In this document: piece by piece, positions 24,347-32,590 of the stretch | Numbering within the stretch: position 1 is the stretch's first letter | Layout of the letters: each line of letters starts with the position of its first letter | From: Planctomycetota bacterium | GTDB taxonomy: Bacteria; Planctomycetota; Phycisphaerae; UBA1845; Fen-1342 | DNA length: 37,417 nt | Assembly: GCA_022574815.1 (NCBI GenBank) | Contig: JACZRH010000006.1 | Coordinates: 1 to 37,417 of the forward strand | Reading direction: 5' to 3' | Translations under genes and position numbers: made by a program | Notes under the pieces: model-generated | What the model was told of the DNA's origin: nothing | Database searches by the model: none | Seen by the model: the letters and a program-made list of their open reading frames with translations, nothing else

Positions 24347-24388
24347 TTGAGTACATCGAGCCTTACGGTGTCGCTGCATTATGCCGAT

Positions 24389-24418
24389 TTGCCCGTGCAG
24401 GCTTGGCGCGGCTACGAT
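24389..24418 (+). promoter_or_regulatory. Predicted promoter of the M28 peptidase gene (leaderless layout)
   Basis: -35 TTGCCC (24389-24394), 18-base spacer, -10 TACGAT (24413-24418), followed after six bases by the ATG at 24425. Confidence 0.55.
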
Positions 24419-24424
24419 ACGTGC

Positions 24425-25825
24425 ATGATGAACAGAATCGGGATCCATCAGGTCGCTCTTCTGCTTCTGTCTCTCCTTGCCGTCGCTCCGCGCGCGATCG
24501 CGTTTCAGGGGCCAGGGCTGGTTCCGGGCCGTTCGCCGCCGGCCGAAGTGCGTCGCATCTTGGGTGACGTTTCTTCGACAAGTGCCATCGGTTATGTGCG
24601 GAAGCACGTTTCATTCGGCACGCGCAACACGTTTTCGGATACGAAGTCCCAGACGCGCGGGATCGGGGCCGCGCGGCGGTGGATCAAACGCGAGTTCGAG
24701 CGCATCGCCGCGGCGTCCGGACGCTCCGGCGACGATGCCATCCGTGTGTACTTCGATTCATACCAACTCGAAGCCGGCGGGCGGCGGATCCCGCGCGACG
24801 TCGAGATCGTCAATATCGTGTTCGAGCTGCCCGGATCGATGGCCGAAGCCCGCCAACGGCGCTACTACGTGATCGGTCACTACGATTCGATCCCCAGCGA
24901 CGACCGGGACGCGCCGGGGGCGAACGACGACGCTTCGGGGACCGCCGTCGCGATGGAGCTCGCGCGCGTGCTTTCCAAGCACCGCTTCGACAGCACACTC
25001 GTATTCATGGCCACCGCCGCCGAGGAGCAGGGCCTGATCGGGGCTCGCAAGCACGCCGAGAAAGCCAAGACCGAGGGCTGGGACATTCGCGCGGTGCTGA
25101 GCAACGACATTGTCGGCGACCCGACCTCGCCCGCCGGTCCGATGTATCGCGAGCAAATCCGCGTGCTTTCCGAAGGCGTGCCGGCGATGGCGTCCGAGCA
25201 GGAATTGGCCGGGTATCGCCGCTTCGGCACATATTCCGATTCTCCTTCGAGGCAGCTCGCGCGCTTCGTGGCCGACGTGGCGGCTTGGGAGAGGACCGCG
25301 GTGCGGCCCATGCTCATTTTCCGGCGCGACCGTTTTGGCCGCGGCGGTGACCACAGCGCGTTCAACCGCAGCGGCTTTCCGGCGGTGCGCTTCTGCGAGG
25401 TTGTCGAGAAATACGACCATCAGCATCAGGTCGTGCGGGTCGAGAACGGCGTGCAGTACGGCGACTTGGCGGAGTTCGTCGACGCCGACTACCTCGCCGA
25501 TATCGCGCGCCTGAACGGGGCAGCGTTGATTCACCTGGCCAATGCGCCGTCGTCACCGACGGACTTGCGCGTGCGCGGCCGCACGGCGCGGACGACACTG
25601 CAATGGAAGCCAAGTCCGGAGCCGGATATGGCGGGATACGAGGTCGTTTGGCGTCAGACCACAAGCCCGTTTTGGCAACACAGCAAGGATGTCGGCAAAG
25701 AGACCGACGCCGCCGTGGACGTGTCGCGCGACAACCATTTCTTCGGCGTGCGGGCGTATGACAAGGACGGGTATCGCAGCCCCGTCAGTTTTTCAGATTT
25801 GTCGGCGAGACGGCGCCGGCTGTAG
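24425..25825 (+). CDS. Exported M28-family zinc peptidase with fibronectin type III-like tail
   Basis: Aminopeptidase-like di-zinc hydrolase of peptidase family M28 (466 residues). A signal peptide (VALLLLSLLAVAPRAIAFQ) is followed by the catalytic domain. Candidate zinc ligands and catalytic residues are in YVIGHYDS (His), GANDDASGT (bridging Asp), TAAEEQGLIG (Glu-Glu), SNDIVGD (Asp) and GRGGDHSAFNRSGFPAVRF (His). Residues about 375-460 look like one fibronectin type III domain (PTDLRVRGRTARTTLQWKPS, GYEVVWRQTT, FFGVRAYDKDGYRSPVS). The ATG at 24425 (another at 24428) fits the predicted promoter six bases upstream. It converges on the Tricorn gene, so two exported peptidases lie side by side. 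Substrate unknown. Confidence 0.9.
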   Translation: MMNRIGIHQVALLLLSLLAVAPRAIAFQGPGLVPGRSPPAEVRRILGDVSSTSAIGYVRKHVSFGTRNTFSDTKSQTRGIGAARRWIKREFERIAAASGRSGDDAIRVYFDSYQLEAGGRRIPRDVEIVNIVFELPGSMAEARQRRYYVIGHYDSIPSDDRDAPGANDDASGTAVAMELARVLSKHRFDSTLVFMATAAEEQGLIGARKHAEKAKTEGWDIRAVLSNDIVGDPTSPAGPMYREQIRVLSEGVPAMASEQELAGYRRFGTYSDSPSRQLARFVADVAAWERTAVRPMLIFRRDRFGRGGDHSAFNRSGFPAVRFCEVVEKYDHQHQVVRVENGVQYGDLAEFVDADYLADIARLNGAALIHLANAPSSPTDLRVRGRTARTTLQWKPSPEPDMAGYEVVWRQTTSPFWQHSKDVGKETDAAVDVSRDNHFFGVRAYDKDGYRSPVSFSDLSARRRRL

Positions 25826-25915
25826 ACCGTACCGACGGGCGGGGCGCCCGCGGCTACATTTCCCGGCACGGCACTTACCCGAATTTTAAACGCACTCGCG
25901 TGAAGCGGCCCGAAT

Positions 25916-28900
25916 TCACTTGCCAACGTTCCCCGGCTTGAAGGATTTGTCCGGGTACTCCGGCACCACCGGCGGCTCGATCGGCGCTTCGGTGATGCGT
26001 TTCTTCAAGAGCTCGATCGCCGCCATGAGCTGAGCGTCCTCACCCTTGAACGTCGCATGCGGCAGGTTATCGACGACGATGTCGGGCTCGACGCCATGAC
26101 CTTCGATCAGCCATTCGCCTTCGGGGCCGTAGACGCCGTACTCGGCGGCGGTAGCGATGCCGCGGTCGACGAGCGTGTTGCTGGAGGTGAGCCAGATTTC
26201 GCCGCCCCAGGTGCGCGTTCCGATGACGGTCCCGAGGCCGAGCCGCTTGACGCCTTCGGTGAAGGCCTCACCGTCGGAGGCGGTGCGCTCATTGCAGAGC
26301 ACGACGACGTGGCCGCGAAAGGCATACTGCATGTTCCACGAGGGCGACTGGCCCACGCGTTGACTCCAGTGGAACCAGGCCTTGCGCAGCAGACGGCCGA
26401 GAATCCAACTGTCGATGTTGCCGCCGCGGTTGTGCCGGACGTCGATGATCAATCCTTTGCGGTTGAAAACCGGGTAGAAGCCCTTGGCCCATTCGGTGAA
26501 ATTGCCGCCGCCCATGGCTCGCAGGTGGACGTAGCCGAGGTCGCCGTCGCCGAGCTCTTCGACGGTCAGGCGGCGAGTGTATTCCCATTCGTGGTAGCGC
26601 AGGTCGGACGCTTGGCGAGTCGTCATCGGTTTGACGATCACGTCGCGGCCTTCGCCGCCGTCACGCGGTTTGATGCGCAGCAGTACCTGCCGGCCGGCCT
26701 GGTGGCGCAGCAGCATTCGGATATCGGGCGCCGACAACACGGGCGTACCATTGACCGTCTCGATCACGTCGCCTGGGCGGACATTGACGCCCGGCCGCGC
26801 GAGCGGGCTTCGCCGCTCGGGCTCGTCCGGGTCGGACGCGTAAATGTGCTCGACGCGATATCCACCCGCCGAGTCGTCGCGAACGAGCCGCGCTCCGAGC
26901 GTTCCCGGCTGCACGTCGTCGTCGCCGCCGCGCAGATCGCCGCCGCGCACGAAAATGTGCAGCGCGGAAAGCTCGGAGACCATCTGGGCGATCAGGTCGC
27001 TCAGCTCGGCCCGCGTGGTGACGCGGTCGACCAGCGGCAGGTATTTTTCGCGCATAGCCTTCCAGTCGACGCCGTGCGTGTCGCGGTCGTAAAAATAGTC
27101 GCGCTCGAGCCGCCAGGCTTCGATGAACATCTGCCGCCATTCCTCGCGCGGCTGGACGGACAGCGTCCAGGCCGACAGATCGACGTCTTTGTCCTCGAGG
27201 TCGGCTTTCTTGGCCTCGGCGTCGAGGATGTAGAGTTTGTCTTTCTTTCGGACGAGCAGCTTCTTTCGGTCCGCCGAGAGTTCGACCGAGCGGATGTCCT
27301 CCAAGACGGTCTTCACTTCAAGGTCCTCGCGTGCGATCTTGACGCCGACGAGCTTGCGGTCGCCTGCTCCGGTCGGCGACTCGCGCCAGAAAAGGTTTTT
27401 CTTGTTCACCAGCAGCCCGCTGTAGTTGCCGGGCTTGATCGGCACCTCGATCAGCCGCTGCGCGATCCCGGCTAGGTCAATCTTCACTTCGGGTACGGCG
27501 TCTTTGTCACCGGCTTTCTTGTCCGCGTCGTTGTCGTTCTTGTCGTCGTTCTCGGCGGCCTCTTTCTCTTGGCCATTCTCTTTCTTGTCATCTTTCTCTT
27601 CGTCGTGCAGCTCATCTTTGGGTGCGAACGGCGAGCGCAAGCCGGGCGTCAGCGCGATGTGGTAGACCTTGGTTTTCTTGTCGAGGTAGGGTTCGGGCTG
27701 GTAGTTGCCCCACGGGCTGCCGACGATGGAGCGCAGATTGCGGTCCGACAGCAGGTAGAGCCATTTGCCGTCCGGGCTCCAGGCGGGGCTGTAGCTGTCG
27801 TACCGATCGCCGGTGAGGTCGCGGACCTTGTCGTCGGCGACGTTGTAGAGCCGGATCTGCCGAAACATGTTGTCGGCCTGGGCAACGTAGGCGAGCCACT
27901 GTCCGTCGGGCGACCAGCGCAACGTGTTGAATCGGTCGATGGGCGATTTGTCGATCTCGCGGTTCTGCTCCGTTTCGATGTTGTAGATGAAAAGTCGAAA
28001 GTTCTTGTCGTGATGCGCGATGAGCTTGCCGTCGGGCGACGGCACGCCTTCCCAGCGCAGAACGTCGCCGTCGTGGGTGAGTTGCTCGCCGCGGCCGACG
28101 CCGTTGGCGGATAGCGTCCACAGCTCTACCTCGCCGGACTCGTCCGACAGTGCGAGCAGGGATTTGCCATCGGGCATGAAGCGGGCGTCGCGGTAGCGCA
28201 CGCCTTGTTGGCGCGTGACCTCGACGAAGCGGCCTTGCCGGTGCGGGGCCACGAAGACGCGGCCGCGCGCGGTCAACGCGACCCGCTCGCCGTCCGGCGC
28301 GATGTGGGCCGAGGTCATGTACGTGATGGGTTTCTTGACCCAGTTCTCGCGGGTCTGGTCGAAGTCGGAGTCCAGCGTGATCGGCACGACGCGGTCTTTG
28401 CCGGTCGCGACGTCGAGCAGGCGGATGTCCGCGCCGAGCTGGTAGACGACGCGGCCGCCCCAAAGCGCGGGCGATTTGACGTCCCAGCCGGTGTGCCTGC
28501 TGTGCTGCCGGCGGTCGCTGCCGTCGGGGCGCATCGACCAGATGTTCATCGTCCCGTCGCGGTCGGTCGCGAAGTAGACGCGGCCTTCCCACCACATGGG
28601 CCGCTTGCTCGTGCCGGGATGGTCGGCGGTCAGGGGCGTGGCTTCGGCGTCACCTTCGGTGAATCGCCAGAGGTTTTGCGCGGTGCCGCCTTGGTAGCGT
28701 TTGGTGTGGCTGCCCTGGAAGGGGAGCCGCGTGAAGAAGAGCGTCCGGCCGGTGTCGTCGAACACGCCGTCGGCCGCCTGGGCGAGCGGGAGCAGCGTGC
28801 GCGTCGGCGGGTCGTCGTCGCTACGGCCGATCGCGATCGTCGTCAGTTGGGTGTTCGGAAGGGTCGAGAAGAGGTTGGTGGAGCAGAGGATCTTTCCATC

Positions 28901-29257
28901 GGGCGTCCAGCCGGCGACGGCGGCGCGGCCCGCGTCGTAGGTGCGCCGCGTGGGCCGCCCGCCGGTCATCGGCATGGTGTAGATCTCCGTCGGCCCTTCA
29001 TAGCGGGCGGTGAAGGCGAGCGTCCGGCCGTCGGGCGAGATGGCGGGGTTGGCCTCGTCGCCGGCGTGGCTCGTGATGCGCGTGGCCACACCGCCGGTCG
29101 CTGGGACGCGCCACAGATCGCCTTCGGCGACGAACACGATCGTGTCTTCGTGGAGCGTGGGTTGGCGGTAATAGCCGAGCGGCGGGTCGGCCGGTGCGAC
29201 ACCGACGGCCATGCACATGAGAAGAAGGGCGCCGTAGAGATTGGGCAGTCGAGTCAT
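25916..29257 (-). CDS. Tricorn-like protease with N-terminal signal peptide
   Basis: A 1113-residue member of the Tricorn (S41) family, which degrades oligopeptides. In order: signal peptide (ALLLMCMAVGVAPADPP), two beta-propeller halves (about 25-560) with repeated SPDG motifs, an acidic Lys/Glu/Asp-rich linker (about 549-592), a C1 region, a PDZ domain (about 780-880) and the protease core. Active-site blocks are SELSALHIFVRGGD near 766 (His), CNERTASDGEAF near 992 (nucleophile Ser) and IEGHGVEPDI near 1054 (Glu), so it looks active. AGAGGA before the ATG supports the start. Exported Tricorn homologues are known in bacteria and suggest periplasmic or surface peptide breakdown, matching the neighbouring M28 peptidase. 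It is followed by a convergent gene end with no clear terminator. Confidence 0.93.
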   Translation of the reverse strand: MTRLPNLYGALLLMCMAVGVAPADPPLGYYRQPTLHEDTIVFVAEGDLWRVPATGGVATRITSHAGDEANPAISPDGRTLAFTARYEGPTEIYTMPMTGGRPTRRTYDAGRAAVAGWTPDGKILCSTNLFSTLPNTQLTTIAIGRSDDDPPTRTLLPLAQAADGVFDDTGRTLFFTRLPFQGSHTKRYQGGTAQNLWRFTEGDAEATPLTADHPGTSKRPMWWEGRVYFATDRDGTMNIWSMRPDGSDRRQHSRHTGWDVKSPALWGGRVVYQLGADIRLLDVATGKDRVVPITLDSDFDQTRENWVKKPITYMTSAHIAPDGERVALTARGRVFVAPHRQGRFVEVTRQQGVRYRDARFMPDGKSLLALSDESGEVELWTLSANGVGRGEQLTHDGDVLRWEGVPSPDGKLIAHHDKNFRLFIYNIETEQNREIDKSPIDRFNTLRWSPDGQWLAYVAQADNMFRQIRLYNVADDKVRDLTGDRYDSYSPAWSPDGKWLYLLSDRNLRSIVGSPWGNYQPEPYLDKKTKVYHIALTPGLRSPFAPKDELHDEEKDDKKENGQEKEAAENDDKNDNDADKKAGDKDAVPEVKIDLAGIAQRLIEVPIKPGNYSGLLVNKKNLFWRESPTGAGDRKLVGVKIAREDLEVKTVLEDIRSVELSADRKKLLVRKKDKLYILDAEAKKADLEDKDVDLSAWTLSVQPREEWRQMFIEAWRLERDYFYDRDTHGVDWKAMREKYLPLVDRVTTRAELSDLIAQMVSELSALHIFVRGGDLRGGDDDVQPGTLGARLVRDDSAGGYRVEHIYASDPDEPERRSPLARPGVNVRPGDVIETVNGTPVLSAPDIRMLLRHQAGRQVLLRIKPRDGGEGRDVIVKPMTTRQASDLRYHEWEYTRRLTVEELGDGDLGYVHLRAMGGGNFTEWAKGFYPVFNRKGLIIDVRHNRGGNIDSWILGRLLRKAWFHWSQRVGQSPSWNMQYAFRGHVVVLCNERTASDGEAFTEGVKRLGLGTVIGTRTWGGEIWLTSSNTLVDRGIATAAEYGVYGPEGEWLIEGHGVEPDIVVDNLPHATFKGEDAQLMAAIELLKKRITEAPIEPPVVPEYPDKSFKPGNVGK

Positions 29258-29449
29258 GCTCTTTCCTCTTGCCGGAGGTTTGGCGGATCCGGGGCTTGTG
29301 GCCCGGCATTACAACATGGCATGGGCAGCGCGCCTAGCTCGGATGCTTCGCTACGCGGGTTTGGTAGGGAGGGTGGGGCGGGCTTACAGCCTGCCAGACG
29401 CATCGGTGGACTGCCCCCATTGGGGTTACAACAACGACGCCGGGCGCGC

Positions 29450-30496
29450 CTACCGTCGCCGCGAAGTGCGTTGCTCCAGGCGGCGAAGGTACTGCTCGAA
29501 CTGCTCGGCCTGCTCCTTGTCCAGGAAGCCGAGAATGCGCTTCTTGGTGTCGGCGGCCAGACCGGCCGGGGCCTCTTTGTCCCGGCGGCCCAGCTCCCGG
29601 CGGGCCATCTGGACCGAGCGCTCGACCTGCCGCAACTCGTCGCGCTGCTCGCGGCGGAGCTTCAGCCGCTTGGCGGCGCGCAACACGTTGCGCACATCGC
29701 CGCCCTCGAGGCTCGGTTCCGTCTCGCGGCTTTCGATGCGGTCGCGAAAGGCGGCAAGGCTCGGCTTTTGCTCCTCGTGCAGAATGCCTTCGAGCTGGGT
29801 GAGAAACTCGCCGAACATGGCGTCCTGATCCGGCCGCGCGTCCTGCAATTCCTGCTCCAGGGCCGCGAGCCGCTCGACGTCCCTCGCGTCATTCGCCGCG
29901 CGCAGTTCTTCGAAAATCGGGCCCAGCTCGAACGGCTGTCGGCCGACCTCGCGCCGGTGTTCGGCCAACAGCCGTTCGAACTCGGCCCGCTGCTCGTCGT
30001 CCAGATTGAGCTCGTTGGGCAGCTTGGTGTCGACGCTGCGGAGCAAGTCGCGGGATTCGCGCCGTCGCTGGGTGTCGGCCCGCAATTCGTTCAGCCGAAC
30101 GAGCTGATCGTCGCGCAGGAAGGGCTCGATCTGGTCGAACACGTTTTCGAGGTCTGCGCTGTGATCGCCGTAGGACGCGCGGGCCTGCTCGCGCAGTTCG
30201 GCGGCGCGCTGCATGTCGCCGGCCTCGGCCGCTTGGCGGACTTCGCGCCAGCGCGGCCCCATCTCACGCATGCGCTCGCGATACGCGTCGGTGACGGCAT
30301 CAAACCGCACCCGCTGCTCGTCGTCGAGCGCCAAATCGTCGGCGATGCGGTCGAACCAGCGGCCGCCCATGGCGGCATGGGAAGCGCCGCCGTCCATGCG
30401 CCCCGGGCCGCGTGGCCGAGGGTCTGCGTCCACCTGCTGCGCCCACGCCGACAGGCCCAGAGCGGCCGTCACAATCATCGCCAGAAGCCGGGGCAT
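29450..30496 (-). CDS. Exported Ala/Glu/Arg-rich helical protein (Spy-like in character)
   Basis: A 348-residue exported protein of unknown function. After a signal peptide (LLAMIVTAALGLSAWAQ), almost the whole chain is amphipathic helix rich in Arg, Glu, Leu and Gln. Internal similarity is visible: DDLALDDEQRVRFDAVTDAY near residue 53, LNLDDEQRAEFERLLAEH near 163, LKLRREQRDELRQVERS near 285. That pattern, L-x-L-x-x-E-Q-R, recalls LTxxQ/Spy-type periplasmic chaperones, but the assignment is weak. GGGAGG nine bases before the ATG at 30496 sets the start, and a consensus-like TATAAT lies at 30587-30582 on this strand. It is oriented with the Tricorn gene, 192 bases away. Confidence 0.7.
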   Translation of the reverse strand: MPRLLAMIVTAALGLSAWAQQVDADPRPRGPGRMDGGASHAAMGGRWFDRIADDLALDDEQRVRFDAVTDAYRERMREMGPRWREVRQAAEAGDMQRAAELREQARASYGDHSADLENVFDQIEPFLRDDQLVRLNELRADTQRRRESRDLLRSVDTKLPNELNLDDEQRAEFERLLAEHRREVGRQPFELGPIFEELRAANDARDVERLAALEQELQDARPDQDAMFGEFLTQLEGILHEEQKPSLAAFRDRIESRETEPSLEGGDVRNVLRAAKRLKLRREQRDELRQVERSVQMARRELGRRDKEAPAGLAADTKKRILGFLDKEQAEQFEQYLRRLEQRTSRRR

Positions 30497-30581
30497 TTTC
30501 TCGGTCCTCCCGATCTCTCTTGCCGTGTGTGCCGGTCGACCCGTCGCCGGCTCACACGATCGTTGTCGTGTCAGAAAGTGA

Positions 30582-30587
30582 ATTATA
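30582..30587 (-). promoter_or_regulatory. Predicted -10 element of the helical exported protein gene
   Basis: TATAAT read on the minus strand, 86 bases before the ATG at 30496. No convincing -35 was found 16-18 bases upstream. Confidence 0.4.
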
Positions 30588-30939
30588 CGTTTCGTGGGGC
30601 CGAATTAGCGGGGCGTTCGCCGGCGCGAGCGGATTTCGCGTGCGATCGCAGACCGCCGGCGCGGGCCGGGCCCGTACCGCACGGCTTACCAGACCCGACA
30701 GAGGCCGAATCGACGTCTTGGACTTTCGAGGCCCCGAACCGGGTTTTGTGAGATGGTGAGCACCGACGCAGAACGCCCGCCAACGCGCAGGGCCTGGAAT
30801 CCTCGCTGGTCGAGCTGGCGCAGGTGAGAATTGTCGCCGCTTTCAACGCGCCGGCCGAGGCAGCCCGCGGCTGATCGACGTGCGGCCCGTGATTCGGCGC
30901 GTTTGACGAGCGCAGCCTGAACCGGCCGGAGCGAGAATC

Positions 30940-30972
30940 AAAAAGCCGGCCGGGGCGTACGCTCAGGCCGGC
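30940..30972 (-). terminator. Orphan Rho-independent terminator on the minus strand
   Basis: Read on the minus strand: GCCGGCC (30972-30966), a 14-base loop, GGCCGGC (30951-30945) and five T (30944-30940). No minus-strand gene lies upstream of it within the window; the neighbouring gene on its right reads in the opposite direction. Confidence 0.6.
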
Positions 30973-30985
30973 GTACTCTTGAGAG

Positions 30986-31014
30986 TTGAGCCACGCCGCG
31001 GGATTCGGTAGTCT
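30986..31014 (+). promoter_or_regulatory. Predicted promoter of the REC-PP2C gene (leaderless layout)
   Basis: -35 TTGAGC (30986-30991), 17-base spacer, -10 TAGTCT (31009-31014), eight bases before the ATG at 31023. Confidence 0.5.
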
Positions 31015-31022
31015 CTGTTCCC

Positions 31023-32294
31023 ATGGAGCGAAGTATCGACAAGTGCAGGCCGGGCCGCCTGCTGGTCGTGGAGGACGAGGAAGATATTCGCGGTTTGTTG
31101 CGCGAGATCCTGGAGCGCCACGACTACATTGTTCACGTCGCGGCGAACGGGGCCCGCGCGCTCGATCTGATTCGCGAGTTCCCGATCGACTTGGTCCTGC
31201 TCGACATTTCCATGCCCGGCAAGGACGGCTTCGAGGTCCTCTCGGCGGTGCGCAAGGAGCACGCCCCGACCAAGCTGCCGGTGATCATGGTCACGGGGCT
31301 GGGCGGGCGGGCGGATATCGTCAAGGCGCTGCAACTCGGGGCCAACGACTACGTCACCAAGCCGCTCGACATGCCGGTCGTTCTCGCCCGCATCCAGACG
31401 CAACTGTCGCACAAGCGGGCGGTCGATCAGATCGTCAGCCTCGAGCAGGACCTCGAACGCCGAAACGAAGAGCTCGAGTCCGCGAATCGCCAGCTCCAAA
31501 AAGTGTACAAGCAAATGAAAGAGGACCTGGAATCGGCGGCGATGGTCCAACGGGCCTTGCTGCCGGATTCGCCGCCGCGAATCGCGGGCGTCGAAATCAC
31601 CTGGGCCTACCGGCCGTGTGAGGAGCTCGCCGGCGATATCCTCAACGTTTTTCAACTCGACGACGACCACCTCGGGCTCTATTTGCTGGACGTGAGCGGG
31701 CACGGTGTCCGGGCGGCGCTGCTCTCGGTGACTTTGAGTCGCATTCTGACGCCCTTGCCGGACCAGCCCAGCCTGGTCCGACGGGCATCGGGAAATGGAA
31801 ACGGTCTCGAGCCGACGCCCCCCAGCGAGCTGGCCGAGGAGCTGAACCGGCGATTTCAACTCGACTTGCGCGCCGAGCAGTATTTCACGCTGTTCTACGG
31901 CGTTCTGAACCTTCGGACATTCGAGTTGCGGTACATCAACGCCGGGCAGCCCGGGCCGGTTTACTTGCCGCGCGACGCGAAGCCGCAGGACTTGACGGAG
32001 CCGGTTTTTGCCATCGGTTGGGTTCCCGAGCCGCACTACGAGGAGCGCCGGCTTCAGCTTCGGCCGGGCGATCGCTTGTATCTTTACTCCGACGGGCTCG
32101 ACGAGTCCGTGAACGACTGCCATGAGCGCTTCGGTAGGCAGCGAATCGTGGAAGTGGTCGAGAGCAGCCGCCGCGTGGGGCTGGCCGAGAGCGTGGCCCG
32201 CATCGTCGGCGCGGCCGAGGAATGGGCGGCGGAGCGCTTCGACGACGACGTTTCCGCTTTGGCGATCGAGATTTCGGAGCCGGCGAGCGGTTGA
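31023..32294 (+). CDS. Receiver-PP2C serine phosphatase (RsbU/SpoIIE type)
   Basis: A 423-residue cytoplasmic signalling protein. Residues about 12-130 are a receiver domain with the acidic pair VVEDEED, phospho-acceptor Asp near 61 in LVLLDISMPG and Lys in YVTKPLD. A coiled coil (about 137-175) leads to a PP2C phosphatase of the SpoIIE/RsbU type: GDILNVFQLDDDHLGLYLLD..GHGVRAALLS near 210 and YLYSDGLDESVN near 350, with the final DDDVSALAIEI near 410 carrying metal-binding Asp residues. Such proteins dephosphorylate anti-anti-sigma factors in partner-switching pathways; no anti-sigma or anti-anti-sigma gene is in the window. The leaderless-layout promoter supports the ATG at 31023. It is followed by a hemerythrin fragment. 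Confidence 0.9.
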   Translation: MERSIDKCRPGRLLVVEDEEDIRGLLREILERHDYIVHVAANGARALDLIREFPIDLVLLDISMPGKDGFEVLSAVRKEHAPTKLPVIMVTGLGGRADIVKALQLGANDYVTKPLDMPVVLARIQTQLSHKRAVDQIVSLEQDLERRNEELESANRQLQKVYKQMKEDLESAAMVQRALLPDSPPRIAGVEITWAYRPCEELAGDILNVFQLDDDHLGLYLLDVSGHGVRAALLSVTLSRILTPLPDQPSLVRRASGNGNGLEPTPPSELAEELNRRFQLDLRAEQYFTLFYGVLNLRTFELRYINAGQPGPVYLPRDAKPQDLTEPVFAIGWVPEPHYEERRLQLRPGDRLYLYSDGLDESVNDCHERFGRQRIVEVVESSRRVGLAESVARIVGAAEEWAAERFDDDVSALAIEISEPASG

Positions 32295-32365
32295 GGCCGG
32301 GCTTGCCTCACATACCCGGGCGCGGCCGGAGTGTGCTCGGCGAAAGAATTCCATTTCGCAGACCA

Positions 32366-32584
32366 ACAGCCCGAAAACTCACGAAGGAGATGGGTGAGGC
32401 GCTGCCGGCGTTCACCGGCGGCGACACGGGGGCCGAGGAGCGTTTTCGGGCGACCGCGAGGCAATACATCGAGTTGTTGACGAACCACATCCATGAGGAA
32501 GACAACTTCCTCTTCACGATGGGTGACAACGTCATGGCCGCCTGCTCACCGTCACGAGGCGATCGACTTCTGCGGCGTCTGTGA
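32366..32584 (+). pseudogene. Remnant of a hemerythrin-like domain gene
   Basis: An open frame here encodes EMGEALPAFTGGD, then FRATARQYIELLTNHIHEED and NFLFTMGDNVM, which reads like the second half of a hemerythrin HHE-type four-helix iron protein (helix with HIHEED carrying metal ligands). The first helices with the other ligands are absent upstream, and the sequence changes character after GDNVM, ending ACSPSRGDRLLRRL. No proper start lies at its head: the ATG at 32390 sits directly behind AAGGAG with no spacing. It is therefore probably a broken relic. Boundaries are approximate, and the fragment ends seven bases before the uppP stop. Confidence 0.5.
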
Positions 32585-32590
32585 TGGTGC

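Larger units (their letters stand above)
30497..31022. other. 526-bp intergenic region upstream of the REC-PP2C gene
   Basis: No gene is supported; a minus-strand frame (30583-30846) has no coding features. It contains a TATAAT on the minus strand (30587-30582) with a hairpin in the predicted leader (ACACGA and TCGTGT arms, about 30554-30570), a minus-strand terminator at 30972-30940 and a plus-strand promoter at 30986-31014. Confidence 0.5.

Noticed and set aside
25826-25915. Hairpin CGGGCG-GGG-CGCCCG as a terminator between M28 and Tricorn genes
   Set aside because: Neither strand shows a T-run directly after it.
26057-30751. Long plus-strand frames opposite the Tricorn and helical-protein genes
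   Set aside because: High GC leaves open frames on the opposite strand; the minus-strand genes have clear domains and starts.
30583-30846. 87-residue minus-strand frame upstream of the helical protein gene
   Set aside because: It crosses the TATAAT promoter element and has no recognisable sequence or ribosome-binding site.
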